The notes under the pieces are model-generated. The model was not told where the DNA came from and searched no databases. It saw only the letters and a list, made by a program, of their open reading frames with translations. Shown piece by piece: positions 33,543-45,480 of a stretch of 64,000 bases of DNA (positions are counted from its first letter, which is position 1; every line of letters starts with the position of its first letter). A program made the position numbers and the translations under genes. Source of the DNA: Gnetum montanum. Its lineage: Eukaryota; Streptophyta; Gnetopsida; Gnetales; Gnetaceae. The stretch is taken from the NCBI GenBank assembly GCA_015680685.1, contig MNCI01015505.1, positions 158,241 through 222,240 on the forward strand, given 5' to 3'.

Positions 33543-34220
33543 TTGAATATCATGATGGAAGATAATAATTGCGAGTTTGACCTACGTTATATAGCACAAG
33601 CATCCACAAAAGGTCAAGCGATAACCACACAACTCATGGCTTCATCTGTAGACGATCAAGCAAGAATAGATTTGGAATTTCTGGCTGAGCATGTCAATAG
33701 TATAAGCCGGTTACTCACAAACTTTGAGGCTGTTTTACACTTTGATGATGCTTCAACTACACAAGGTGGTAGTGCCACTGCTGTTATCATGTTTCCCTCT
33801 AGGGAGATTTGACCTTTCACATATCACTTCACATTTCCTTGTACAAACAATGTGGTAGAGTATGAAGGTCTTCTTAGAGGTATCTTAGCGGCTCAAGAGT
33901 TAGGAATCCAAGACATACATTTTGAGGTGATTTGTAGCTAGTCATCAACTAAGTCATAGAGGTTTACGCTTGTAAGGCGCAACATTTACAACCTTACTAT
34001 GATTTGGTGAAACACTTGCTTAAAAAATTTGCAATCATAAATGTCCAACATATTTCTCAAAATGAAAATGTGATAGTTGATGCATTTGCTACTTTGGCCT
34101 TAAGCATAGCACTAAACATGTTTTCTACTTTTCCCACTTTAATAGCATATTGCATTGAACTTATAACTCAAGCAACAAGCATTTCATCCATAAGCACAAC
34201 TCATGCCCAGGAGTTATGAT
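33543..34220 (+). pseudogene. Second, archaeal-type RNase H of element E
   Basis: VLHFDDASTTQGGSATAVIMF (start near 33732) is the first strand of an archaeal-type RNase H, with the catalytic Asp kept. CTNNVVEYEGLLRGILAAQELGIQDIHFEV (33842-33930) follows, then LVKHLLKKFAIINVQHISQNENVIVDAFATLAL (34003-34112). This is the additional RNase H of plant Tat elements, sited between RNase H and integrase. Stops near 33812 and 33940 break it. Confidence 0.85.
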
Positions 34221-34864
34221 GATATTGTTGGTACATTTTAGGCCATTCCATGGAACAGGAGTTTCAGTCTGTTTTAAAAAGAAATAGAAGGAGAATAAAA
34301 AATATATGCCTGAATTTACTAAAGATTCATACAAGTTATACAGTGATGAAACACATATTTTTTTTACCTTATACATCGACCAAAGAGTGCAATATTCTGA
34401 CATATTTATGCGATGCTTATTGGGAGGACATTTAGAAAGGGTTTAATTCAACCAGTTTATGAGCTCAGAGATGGTTTAGTGGTGGTGGTGGACGTGGAAA
34501 TATACATGGCTTGGTCACATAAGCATATTGACGACAAATATTAATGGAGATAGGATCGGTCCTAATTTTCACGCAGGCTAGGCCAGATTCAATTGAAACC
34601 AATGAATAGAGATGGAGGCTATGTACCATGATAAATAATCTTAGGAACAGAGGCGCATCTTTTATTATAATGTGGCATAGTTCAAGCATTGGGAAAATGT
34701 TTTCTAGAAGTTGGAAAGACGGTATGCTTATTCTGAAAGCGACGTTGTGGTTCTTATCAATACGGTAACCAAAAGTGAAATTGTGAAAGCTATGCTTGCC
34801 AGTAAAAAAATGCTAAGAAACGCCATGATAACCTCATATTTCGCTTGGGAATTTTGTCAAATGC

Positions 34865-35640
34865 TTGCCATGCAAGGTTCAGTTTCTCTGTTTTGACATA
34901 CTAATAAATGATGAATCTGTAACCATAACATTCGTGAACCCTAATTTCGCGGCCAGGGCATGTAACAGTAGGCAGTTTAATAGGTTTTGTGAAGTAACAG
35001 GTTGCCCAAAATCCAATAAGCGAAATAGGGCTAAAACGCAGGCGGTGGATGCAACACTTGGTAACGGATGTGCGAGTAGGTTTCAAGAAAGGGCATCATT
35101 GTTCAGCAGTTACGGCGGCAATTGTGTTGTGGATAATGATGCATGGCAGCAACATCACCGACGCTGTGAACGTTGCCGCACATGCCGCATTACTGGTATT
35201 TCAATGCCCTAAGTGCCGCATTGGTAGTTATGCTGTGTGGATCAGCAGTGTGGGAAACCAAGCCAAAGGTCCAGATTATCTCCTCTACAGTGCTTGCGCC
35301 TGTTCCTGCGGTTGTGGACGATAATATGTAGAAAATACTAAGAACTCCCAAGGATAAGAAAGGTGTCTATCCTCTGCTAGAGGTAGATGGTGATTGCAGA
35401 TGCGTCCACACCGCTGGCTCTCTAGCAACTGAACACTACACAACAATGGTGCCGGATGCAGCGGCAGAGCCTTCTTTTGTGGTGGTGGTTGATAACAATT
35501 TTTTTGTAGGGCGGGATAATTCAGAAATATTTTTTGGCAGTTCCAGGCCTGACACCTTCACATTTGGATCTCATATGTTGGATTTAAATTTTTGTTTCCA
35601 GCCACTTTTACACGGGTGCAAATGCAGATAATTTATTAAT
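34865..35640 (+). pseudogene. Possible captured gene fragment, not recognised
   Basis: Three overlapping open stretches shift frame into one another (34865-35212, 35049-35324 and a third from about 35190 to 35631). Together they suggest one chain with two hydrophobic segments (AAIVLWIMMHGSNITDAV and NALSAALVVMLCGSAVW), then a polar part (KDKKGVYPLLEVDGDCRCVH) and VVVVDNNFFVGRDNSEIFFG. Base composition is richer in G+C than its neighbours. I do not recognise the family; it may be a fragment of a host membrane protein gene carried into the element, or chance. Confidence 0.3.
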
Positions 35641-35835
35641 ATAAGTTTACATGGATTGGCTATCGCTACCACCAATGTCTACACCAAGGTGGATATTGTA
35701 TTATCTTTTTACCACCACCTTGTTCATAAACCAGGGCTTAAATAGTATTCAAAAACTTAAAAAATTCTAAACAAATAAAAATGAAAATAACAATCATTTG
35801 AAGCTATTAGATTTATTTTTCATTATTCACAAAAG

Positions 35836-35876
35836 NNNNNNNNNNNNNNNNNNNNNNNNNNNNNNNNNNNNNNNNN
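35836..35876. other. Assembly gap (41 N)
   Basis: Run of N; sequence unknown. Confidence 1.
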
Positions 35877-36179
35877 GAAATAGGAACTCTTAAAAACTCA
35901 CAGTACTTGGCAAAGTTGGCTGAATCTCTTTAAGATAAGTCATTTGTACTTTACACAATGCAATCGTTTCATATTTCACAACCGCACACCGCAACAGCAC
36001 ACACACATACTCACATTAACTACTGAGTCTATTTGGAGGTATCTAGGCCTTGGTGTTGCTAGAGACCAGCAAGCACCTAAATCCTGTTCGAGGACACTTG
36101 TTGGTGGTCGCGTCCCAAATGGTCACCAACAGATATTAAGGCATACCTCCAATAGGGAGAGCCTTTACAAAATCTAGCC

Positions 36180-37290
36180 CTTGCCTAAAAAGATGCAGTA
36201 CAAAAGTGATCATGATAGTACATCCTTGTAGGTGATAGCACCTTGTGTCATAGATCCTATGATGGAATACTATTAACTTGCATTAGCAGTAGTGAAGTGC
36301 AAAAGATCATCGACCAAGTCCATGAGGAACTATGTGGAGGTCATATAGCCCCCAGGGTAATGGCAACAAAAATTAAAAATCTAGGCTATTACTGGCCTTA
36401 CATGGAGCACGATTGCATCTCCAAGGTTAGGACATGTGACATGTGTCAGCGACATGGTAACCTAATGCATGTGCCACCCATTGAGCTACATACTACACAG
36501 ATCACATGGTCATTCCAACATTGGGGGTTGGATATCATAGGGCCTATAATGCCTAAGTCTTCCACAGGACATAGCTTCTTCATTACCGCAACTAAATACT
36601 TTACAAAGTGGGTTGAAGCCATTTCCCTTAGGAAGATAACATCATAACAAGTTTGCAAATTCATTCTTGATAACATAGTGACCTAATTTGGTCTTCCCAT
36701 GACTATACTACACACAGGTGAATGGTCAAGCGGAGGCCACGAACATAGCAATTCTTGATAACATAGTGACCATTCGCTTGTGGGTAGTATAATGACAACA
36801 AAAACAAGTGATGATGGTATAAAAAAATAGTCTATGCACTATGGGCCTACCATACGACATGCAAAACAATGACATGTAAGACATCATATAGTCTTGTGTA
36901 TGGATTTGAAGCAATGTTGCCTCTTGAATTGTAGGTCCCATCCCTCTGCATGATCCTCTTGAGCTTCATTGACGAGGTTCAGAACAACCTGTTGAGAATC
37001 ATTAACCTTGACTTTATAGAGGAGGAGCACATGCAAATACTTGATTGCATCAAGTGATACCAAGAAAAGCAATGGAAAAAGCACTGTCACAATCAACATC
37101 AACACCTGATCAAGAAGGGGGACTTGGTCCTCAAGTTTGTTTGCAAGCCCACAAATAAATTCTTAGCTAACTTGGAAGGGCCTTTCTTGGTCATAAAGGT
37201 GTATGACAATGGAGCCTTCAAGCTCACTAATTTAGATGGCAATGAGTTTGCCAATCCTATTAACCACTCATACATGAAGTTGTACTACAC
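36180..37290 (+). pseudogene. Integrase of element E
   Basis: The HHCC zinc finger is well kept: HEELCGGHIAPRVMATKIKN with CISKVRTCDMCQRHGN (about 36320-36455). The core starts WGLDIIGPI (about 36521-36547) with the first catalytic Asp. The next landmark, usually ATDYFTKW, reads ATKYFTKW. The SDxG segment is missing: the sequence jumps from the FGLPMT block to VNGQAEATN (36717-36743). After frame changes the tail reads GDLVLKFVCKPTNKFLANLEGPFLV and GNEFANPINHSYMKLYY (to 37290). Dead copy. Confidence 0.87.
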
Positions 37291-37329
37291 CTAATATGTA
37301 GTTTTTCACCAATGGTAGAAGTAAGGTAA

Positions 37330-37565
37330 GTGGATGTTCACTATGATGTTAAATTGGCCAACCACCATCCACTATAATGTTAAAAAGGCATAGAATTTCC
37401 TTTGGTTATGACACTAAATTGGCACCCATAGCATGGTCTGCTATGATCCTAAATTGGCCAACCACTGTCCACTATGATGTTAAACTAGCACAACAGTCTA
37501 CTAGAACCTTAAACTAGCATATCATGTGGTCTACCAAGATCTAAAATTAGGTTCACAATTTAGCA
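37330..37565 (+). repeat. Short-unit repeats after the integrase of E
   Basis: Six or more imperfect units containing 'tatgatgttaaattggcc' or 'accttaaactagca', about 35-50 bp apart. The same wording is found at 26720-26800 and near 31970, tying that inserted block to the 3' region of a Tat element. Confidence 0.7.
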
Positions 37566-39159
37566 TCCACAGTTCAACATACATAGTTCTGCGAACAAGC
37601 GAGCGAGAATACTTCCAATCCTCCATCATCAGGCCACACCTCTCAGGCAAGATGGGGTGGGGTGTTGTAGTTCTAAAATAAAGTTCACATCATCAAAGAA
37701 AAACCCTTTGAACATTTGCAGTGTCACCATTCCTAGCATCTTGCTAATCTTTCGGAGATGCCTTTTGGCATCTTATTGACCTTTCAAAGTTATCACCGCC
37801 ATCGCCAATCATCTTGGTCATAGCTCTTATTGTTAGCATTGCTTGTCAAAGAACCAGTGGCACTGTGGCATAGCCACAACACTACCATCCTTTGGCCCTC
37901 ATCATTGCCTAAGCTTGGAAAAGCATCTAGTAGCGTGACTCCCTACCATATGACTGGGTTTCCTAGCTCCTACCTTTGGTAAGAACCCTTGAGCACTTGC
38001 ATTGCCATTACCTCTAGCCACTTGGGTGCTTACTTCTGGTGTGGCTACTAGAGTTTTCATAGCCTGCCATCGCCGATGCTTGCATTGGCCTTCCTACTTT
38101 GGACATTGCACATGCCTGTAGCTGACACAACATTCATGTCCCTTGTAATGAACCTGGCAAATAGGACTTTGCCCTCATCTCATGTGGTGGTTTTTTTTCT
38201 TATTTTCTGTGTGTTGCGTTTGCAGGATGAAGCCTTAGTGGCATCATTCAAGGGTGCGTTTCATCGTGGTGGCAAGACATTACATTGCTTTGATGTATCT
38301 ACTTTGGCTTACCTAGCTACTTAAGAGTGCATATTCCTACCATCCCCCTAGCCAATTGATCTCTACCTTTTGATCTTGCAACCTCCCATACCTCTTGTAA
38401 GCTTCCTTGATGCATGTGGAACCTTTTTTACAATCAACTACTAAATCCATGAAGGGTGTAATACAACTCATTCCATGGGAAGCATTTGTGGGCTGGTCAA
38501 AGCCCCAAATAGATGTAACAGAACTCATCCTAGGGAGGAAACAATTGTCCTATAGACGTGATGTAGTTGGCTTTAAGCAAATGTTAATTGGTGTGTAGTT
38601 GCTCAAAAACACAAAAGGAAGCAAAAGTGAAAGAAAAGAAAAGAAAAAAAAAAAAAGGGGAAAGAAGAAAAAAAGAAAAAAAAAAGAAAAAAAGAAAAAA
38701 ACAAAAGAAAAAAAAAGAGATATGCTAAGTGCCTAAGTCAAAAAACATAATTTCTATTTTGCAACTGGTCCGACCCCAAATTGACCATCTCACAAGCACT
38801 TCGACGAAAGGTCGAAATCCTAAGGGTAGGCCACCTTTGCATGCTAACTCCCTCACAAGCACTTCGATGAGGGATCATGCTTTGACAACAAGTCATTATA
38901 ATGCTGCATCCTGCAACTCCATCTACAGTGAACATCCTCTCCATTCATTGCCCCTAGACCCATCTCCCTAACCTATTCCATATCATACTCCATTTCCTTG
39001 GCACTCGCAAGCATAGTAAAGCATTGTCTAATCAAGCACTGATGAGCAGTGTTGGTGTCATGTTCATCATGGTGTTTCGTATTCTTTGTTGACGTCTCTC
39101 AGGTTAATCCTTTAGACATTAACAAAGATGAGCCAATGAAACACCATCAATTTTTGGCT
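37566..39159. other. Post-integrase region of E, no clear gene
   Basis: No recognised domain. Short open stretches exist on both strands (for example 38076-38324 plus and 38337-38528 minus), but nothing identifies them. The minus-strand one could be a remnant of an antisense gene. Confidence 0.4.
38611..38720 (+). repeat. Purine-only low-complexity tract
   Basis: About 110 bases of A and G, mostly A5-13 blocks separated by G, with very few pyrimidines. It could adopt unusual structure; no coding role. Confidence 0.9.
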
Positions 39160-39920
39160 TCCACAGTTCAATGGTAGAATTTTCTAAGTGTCAAAGCCTT
39201 AGGCAATATTTTTCTATGTCTGGTGCTATGCTCTACAACATAGACAATGTAGCACACCTTAAGTCTTGTTTTTTGCAAAATTTTTCTAAGTCTGCCTGCT
39301 ATGCTCCCTAGCATAGCCAACGTAACACACACTTCCATGACCAGTTTTCCCAAGTGTCAAGCTAGAAGTGATCAAGGGTTACTAGGGATGAACCAAATAG
39401 TTTGGAAAATTTTCTATCTCTTAAGCTATTAAGCTTGCTATGCTCTTTAGCATACCTAGCTTGAGGCATGTTCCAACTACCAGCTCACCTAAGTGCTAGG
39501 CTAGAATCTATCAAAAGTGCTTAGGATGGATGAAATAGTTTGGCAAGTTTTCTATCTTTCTGGTTGCTATGCTTTGCTACGCTACATAGCGTAACGAGCA
39601 TGACATAGGTTTCAGGGCCCAATTTTTCCTAAGTGTTGTACAAGGATCTATCAAGCTAGCTCAACATGGAAGATGTATTTGGTAATTTTTTGACTTCCAA
39701 GGCTACTTGTTTTGTTATACCCTAGAGTGTGGCTAGCGTGCCATGAAGGAACATTGCATATTTTATGAAAATTGGTCAAATTATCCCTACTACACTATGC
39801 TATGCTATGTAGCATAGCTAGCATGATCAGTGTGGTAAGTTAAAATTTGTAAAATTTTACTAAGTGTTTTTGCTATGCTATGCTACACTATGTAACGTAG
39901 CCAACTTGACACTAAGAAAA
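39160..39920 (+). repeat. Degenerate tandem repeats, 'tgctatgct...agcatagc' type
   Basis: About eight units built on 'attttctaagtgt' followed by inverted 'tgctatgct'/'agcatagc' cores, 80-110 bp apart. They resemble 30780-31060 and lie just before the polypurine tract of element E. Confidence 0.7.
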
Positions 39921-40065
39921 TGCCTCGAATAGCTTCCAAAAGCCTCCAGAACTTGGCATTGACCTTCATCTTAGCTCCAACATCCCTCTAACAACCAAGA
40001 TTAGTAGTTTGCATTTCTTGCACCCCCCATTGATTCCCAAAATTTTTTCTATGCTTAACCCTACT

Positions 40066-40080
40066 CAAAAGAGGGGGAAG
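40066..40080 (+). other. Polypurine tract of element E
   Basis: CAAAAGAGGGGGAAG lies between the 3' repeats and an LTR-like region with TATA box 260 bp downstream. Confidence 0.55.
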
Positions 40081-40084
40081 ACGT

Positions 40085-40900
40085 AGTCCCAGAGCATAGT
40101 CTCCAAGTTGCATTATTTTGACATTGTTTGTAGGTATATGACATTCTCTTAGACTCTGGCACATGTAGTTCAGGTAGTGTGGTCATAGTTCAACAGTCTC
40201 TAGGTTCTCGTTATTGTCCTGAAGAGTGTAACACTTGGCTACGGAGAGCATAACATGTCAACGTAATCCATCTACACTCATGCCATGTGGCACCCATGCC
40301 ACATGGTTCCTGATCCACATTTCACACTAAACCTAGCCCTATAAATACCCTGAAATTCAATAGTTTAGGGGTTGGCTAGTCAGAAGAGCATTGAGCATTT
40401 GAGCATTCCAAGCATCTTTGTCACTCTTGCACCTGAGCATTTGAGCTTCACACCTTGGTGAGTGCCGTGACATAGTTTACCATTTCACTTGTAGCCAACC
40501 CAGTAGGTTCAACCCCTTTTGCAACTACTAGCACCACATCCTAGATGTTCTAGAGACTGTGACTAAACTACTACGTTGCCATTGTGCTTACCTGATGCTG
40601 CATATTCTTTCCACATCCTGTTCAAGAAAACGTTACGCTCCCTAGTTTTGGGGTGGTGAAATTATTTTCTCTCAAAATTTTGTTTCATTTCCTTTTGAAG
40701 CACTTATTTTCTAATATTAAGCATAACTCTTGTACTTCTCTGCTAATCGATTCACGTTTGCATGCTAACGTCACTATTTTTGGGCCATGACCCTTCACTA
40801 TGCTCTTGCTTATTGTCCCAGTGCGCACATGTAATTCTCCATAAACTCCTCTTACAAACGGTTATTTTTACACCATGTAAGTCCCTGTCTAATCAACCAT
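40085..40900 (+). repeat. Probable 3' LTR of element E
   Basis: It follows the polypurine tract and has a TATA box (CCTATAAATACCC, TATAAATA at 40340-40347), with a leader-like stretch after it. It contains 'gagtgtaac/gagcataac' words in common with 22690-22750. The exact ends were not determined. Confidence 0.5.
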
Positions 40901-40999
40901 ACTGTTCAGGGCACCTTGTTTCCATTTCCTAAGCATGACCCTTACATAGATTCAGGGTTAGGCTATATGCTTGCAGACCTCTTGGTATTCCAGCCATTG

Positions 41000-43566
41000 A
41001 AATTTTTGGACATCACAATAGGTTTTGGCTTTGTCTCTAAATTCCTAATAATCCATAAGTCATTGAGCTAATTCTATGTCCTTTTGGCCTTGGTAGCTAG
41101 CCTTTATCACCTCTAGTTTAGAGTTTTCTACCTCTAGACTTTGCAATGTCTTCTTGTGTTATATAAACTTTGTCTCATATTTGGCATAGGTGGTAGCTAC
41201 TTGCTTCTCTAGCTTAGTTCTTGGGTACCCTACTATTATCATGGCCAAGTTGGCATACCACAGAGTTGCCAACTCCATGTATTCTATGAGATCTTGGATC
41301 TGCAAGTCTCGACTTTTCAATTTTGCTTGGTGGATGAAGGCATAAGTATCTAGTATGGCTCGCCAATCAGTATGTTGAGCACTGAAAGAATTAATGTGGT
41401 CCTTAGCCATATGGATTTCTTTTTTGATGATTTCCTTATACATCCCCACATGATCATGGAAGTGTTCCTTTAATTTTTCATGCTGTGTAGCCTCATTTTT
41501 ACACGTGCTTATTTCAATGGCTGTCTTCTATCAAATGGCACATGCCTTCTTCATTGAGAGGGTTCTATTTTCTCTAGCTAAGTAGCTTATATCTTGGTTA
41601 AATTTTATTAGTTCTCACATTTCTTGAAAACTTTCTTTGAGACATTCTTCTATTTTTCAACTATCGTCAACCAAAGATTTTTGGGAATAAGGAGTTTATT
41701 CTCTTCTTATAAGGCCTTAAGAGCTTTCACATGTACATATGTTTGAGCTTGTGATTTTAAAGCATCTTTATCAGCCTTCTCTTTTTCCATTGCCATACTT
41801 TTATGCTCCACTAATCAATTTATTTAACTGCTCTATTTGAAACGATTCTAACTGATCAATTGGAACAAGTTGGGACAGATCTTGCTATTTAGCTTGTAGG
41901 GCGACAAACTTTTCTTGGAGTCTCTGCAACTCATCTTCTACTTGTTCAGCCCTAACCTCAGCCATGATTAGCTTCCCTTTAGTTATAATGAGGTTTGATT
42001 GTGCCACTATGACATCTTGGGGGATGTCAATCAAGGATGTTATTACTTGTCTTGTTTGCAGTAAGTAATCCAAAACATCCCCAAGTTCCATAGGAGTCAT
42101 TGAGGTATCCGCTAGAACTTGAGCATCACGTGCTCCTGTGAAATCTACCAATGGTACAATAGGGATGTTAAATGATTCTTTGATGTGGTTCACGATCATC
42201 TCTACTGCTCTAGCCACATCTTGGTGTTGCATGACGACCATTGTAGCATCTTCACCAATTTCTAATTGTACTTGTAATGATGCAACATTTCTAGAGATTT
42301 GTTGTAACCAATGTGATTCCCCTCCTCCTATTTGAATTGAGACCTCATCCCTTGTAGGATTGGTTGATATGGTGGGCTGTACAACATCATTGATGACCTT
42401 AAAAAGATTGGCCTAATCTCTACTTCCCCAATTGACCATCTCTACAATGGCCCTGAGATGGCTCATCAACGATTGGTAATCTTGCAGCGGTAGTGGTGGT
42501 TGTTGGTCTTGTTGGCCTATGGGCTACGTGCTAGGCCTTGCTTCTTGTTGTTGGCTAAGCCTTGTGTCTGGAAGTTAGCTAGGCCCTATTTTTTGAGGTG
42601 TAGTGGGCCCAACCATCTATTCTTGTTTAGGCTCCAATGTCTTAGCAACATCTTTTCTCGGTGTTGGTGGGTTAAGTAATTCAACATATGAAGCATTTTG
42701 AGCTTTTTTGAGGATTTCATTAGTGTACCTTAGAATTCTAGCACATCAGCACAACTTCTTGATTAGACACGGAAAGGGCAGTGTGAACTTTCCTATCTTT
42801 CGTTCTTCAAGCCACATTAATATTTCTATTAAATATAGATGGGGCAAATTAGCATCAACCTTGCCCATCAAAATTGCACTTCCTTTGGCCACATAGGTAG
42901 AAATTCTATTTAACCCCTTTGTTGGAAAAATGTGATAGGTGCCAATTTTAACGTAAATTTTTTCTTTAAGGGTTAATTCTTTGTATGTCTTGTCTTCTTT
43001 GCCATACGTCCTTTTTAACCATACTTTTCTTACATCTACATCAGAGGGAGTGGAAAAATGAATAACTTTAGGCCCTATATTTGGAAGATTTAGAACTTTT
43101 GCAATGGCCTTTGTGGAGAAATCAACTAAAATTCTACTAATATCGATGGTGGTGCCTTCTTCTTTATTGTGTCAAAATTAATAAGTTTCACCTAAATACT
43201 ATTCTGAACCCTATGAGAGGATAGGCCATAGTGGAGATCCCTTGAGTAAATCCTTAACTGGTTTAGGGGAAAATTTGGTAAGGGGTCCAAAACTAAGTTC
43301 CACAATCATGACAGAGGATGTGAACCTTTCCCAAATGGCTTGAACACATTTTGGGGACAACGTGAGATGTTGTTCTTGTTCGGGTGCCTTGACCTCTCCA
43401 CCTTTTTCTTGGCTAGATTGTGTAGTGACAAGGGTTTCTTGATGGATCTAAATGATTGTGCCTCCTATTCTACTTGTTCCACATGAGGTCCTTAGCTTCT
43501 ACCTCTTCTCAGGCATTTGGCTGCACCTTGAGAAAGTCCTCCCTGTTGTCCTTGTTTAGGGGCCAT
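41000..43566 (-). pseudogene. Coiled-coil protein family, copy 1; family unknown
   Basis: Starts at an ATG at 43566 (MAPKQGQQGGLSQGAAK) and runs to about 41000. The N-terminal part includes LTLSPKCVQAIWERFTSS and FGPLTKFSPKPVKDLLKG. A globular region has ISRILVDFSTKAIAKVLNLPN, then VWLKRTYGKEDKTYKELTLKE and KIGTYHIFPTKGLNRI, then PHLYLIEILMWLEERKIGKF. After NASYVELL comes a long coiled coil (42241-41885: ITKGKLIMAEVRAEQVEDEL and more). The end is another helical, Trp/Tyr-rich region (41449-41000: TDWRAILDTYAFIHQAKL; KDIELAQ). Stops and frame changes break it into at least five pieces. It aligns along its length with 57220-59710, so it is a real repeated coding unit rather than chance. Not a gag, pol or env domain. 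Function unknown. Confidence 0.6.
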
Positions 43567-44239
43567 TTTTAATCTCACAAAGATCGATTGTAAGTAAGGT
43601 TATTTAAAGAAATTCAATTATCTCATACCTTACTCATTACCTTTAATAAATTTTTAATTCTTTGCTTAGTGTGATTTTAGAGTTAGAAAGTTTTTCAAGG
43701 AAGTTCACCTAAAAAGTTTTAATGTCAAGCTTGATCTACTCAGGTGACTCCTATAATAATTTAAATGATTTTGTTGAAGGAAGAAAATTAGTTTGGCATG
43801 AGCTTTTAATATTTTCTAATAGTACTTACCCTTATGATATCCTTCGGGCAATAGCAAATTTTGAAAAACTTATGCATAAGTTCTATCGTACCCCTCCCCC
43901 ATGACTAAGTTAAACACTATAGGCTTAATTAGGTTTGATCAGAAAAGAGATCAGAGCATCAAAGAGCAAAATATTGATAGTTGAATTTTAGACTCTTAAA
44001 TCGCTAAAAATTTTGGAAGGAAATTTGACAAACTCCCCTTGTGTCAATTGTTGAAAATGACTTTTGTAGCATGTGGGGGTCCCATATATATACTTTTTAT
44101 AAACATGATATTGCATACATGATAGTGTGTACCCGATATCATGTTGGACCTGATACCGAGTATCCAATATTGCGTTGGACTTGATACCAGGTACTTGATA
44201 TTGTGTCCTATCCAAAATACCATACTTAGTAAAAGTGAT
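43567..44239 (-). promoter_or_regulatory. U3-like promoter segment upstream of copy 1
   Basis: On the minus strand, a GATATC/GGTATC-rich stretch (44215-44110) is followed by a TATA-like 'tttataaaaagtatatata' (about 44103-44085), the same order as in the LTR U3 regions of A, B and II. About 520 bp of AT-rich leader then leads to the ATG of copy 1 at 43566. A G-rich 'gtcatgggggagggg' lies at 43912-43897. It looks like a diverged LTR fragment placed to drive copy 1, but no complete LTR can be drawn. Confidence 0.4.
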
Positions 44240-45480
44240 GATTTTTTGAGTTTTTGCGATAAAAAATGAAGGATTTATGATAAATTTAAAAGGTTTGGGA
44301 TAATTTCAAGTGGAAATTAAGGCACCAAAAGTGGAATGGAGTGGAGTTATAGAATGAAGTTCTTTGAAAAGGATGAGGAAAAAGGACATGTAATGGTTCT
44401 AGGAAACGTTTGATTAAAATGATGAAAAAGGAAAGAATAGATTTGGAAATGGAGTACTCGGAGGGTATAAAATGATGTGGTGGTATGCATAAGTAGAAAT
44501 TACAAAATTCATGCAAGTGGGTCCTCCCCAAAGTAGGTTCCAACCTATCATGCCCTTCCGTAACCATGCCTTAAAATGTTCGTAGGTACTATAAGGGTTA
44601 AATGCAATCCGCACTTGTGTAACAAAACACACATATGTTAAATACCATTGTGATGAGGTATAAATTCTATGGCATACAAGATACAAGTTAGAAGTACCTG
44701 GACTATGAGATGAAACAAATTGTAGATGGGATTGCTGAGATTAGGATGTGAGGTAACTTACCCTGGGCACAATGAATCCTATGTGTTGTGCATGATTAAA
44801 GTACCATTAGCCTTTCACTCCAAGATGAAAACTAGGTCCATATATCTAATTAGTAACATCACATTATTTCATCCCAATGATAGACAACCATAAGAGCATC
44901 ATGATAGCAAGGTGTACGATCACTTGGTGTTTTGCACAAGAGAGGAGTGATTTGAATTTTTTTGTGGCACATTTTTCTTGTGCTTTTCTTTTCTACTTCA
45001 TTTTTTTCTTTTTTTGCTTCTTCTGGTCACTTTTGCACTTGGTATTTCCCAAAGGTGATATGGAAATGTTGCCAATGTTAAGGCATGGATGCATGTCTTT
45101 CTAGTAGGGTCCCCCAGAATAGCATTACGTTCCCTTCTTAAGTGTCTTTATTACCACTCTTACTCTCATTGTTTGTTAGATCTACAAGGATCTTAGTACA
45201 ACCAAGCTAGATGATAGCACATATAGATGTCACCAAAGAGAATCCATAAGTCCCCTTGATGTCACACCCTTTCCATTCCCTCTTAGTCTATCGCTCTTTG
45301 TTTTGGACATAATGGGTACAAAGTTACTTTAAGTTTTGATGATAACAAGAATATCATCATGTCCATAGTAGAACCTCTTATTATTAGAATGGGTGGGTGG
45401 ATGTTGTGGGCTCACTATCCAAATAATTGGTCACTTGTGACTTGGTAACATAGAACAACACCTCAACCGACCCATTACAT
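44240..45480 (-). other. 3' non-coding region of element II
   Basis: Matches the 3' regions of A and B on the same relative strand: 'gtgggtcctccccaaagtaggtt' near 44517 (B near 51217) and 'cccttgatgtcacaccctt' near 45253 (B near 51803). There is no reading frame of interest. Confidence 0.65.

Larger units (their letters stand above)
34221..36170. other. Foreign insert between second RNase H and integrase of E
   Basis: About 1.9 kb not matching a Tat element. It includes a moderately GC-rich stretch with possible gene fragment (34865-35640), a 41-base gap, and unassigned sequence to about 36170 where integrase coding resumes. No target duplication or terminal repeats found. Confidence 0.5.
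22600..40900 (+). mobile_element. Tat-type Ty3/gypsy element E, broken and possibly mis-scaffolded
   Basis: Domains on the plus strand are gag (23800-24560), a zinc-knuckle-like motif (24925-25000), aspartic protease (25849-26260), RT/RNase H (32755-33480), a second archaeal-type RNase H (33543-34220) and integrase (36200-37290). A double RNase H is the hallmark of the Tat lineage. A 5.4-kb block (26.7-32.1 kb) interrupts protease and RT, a 632-bp piece of RT is inverted (32106-32737), and about 1.9 kb of foreign sequence separates the second RNase H from integrase. The 3' LTR lies at about 40.09-40.9 kb. Both outer ends are approximate. Confidence 0.75.
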
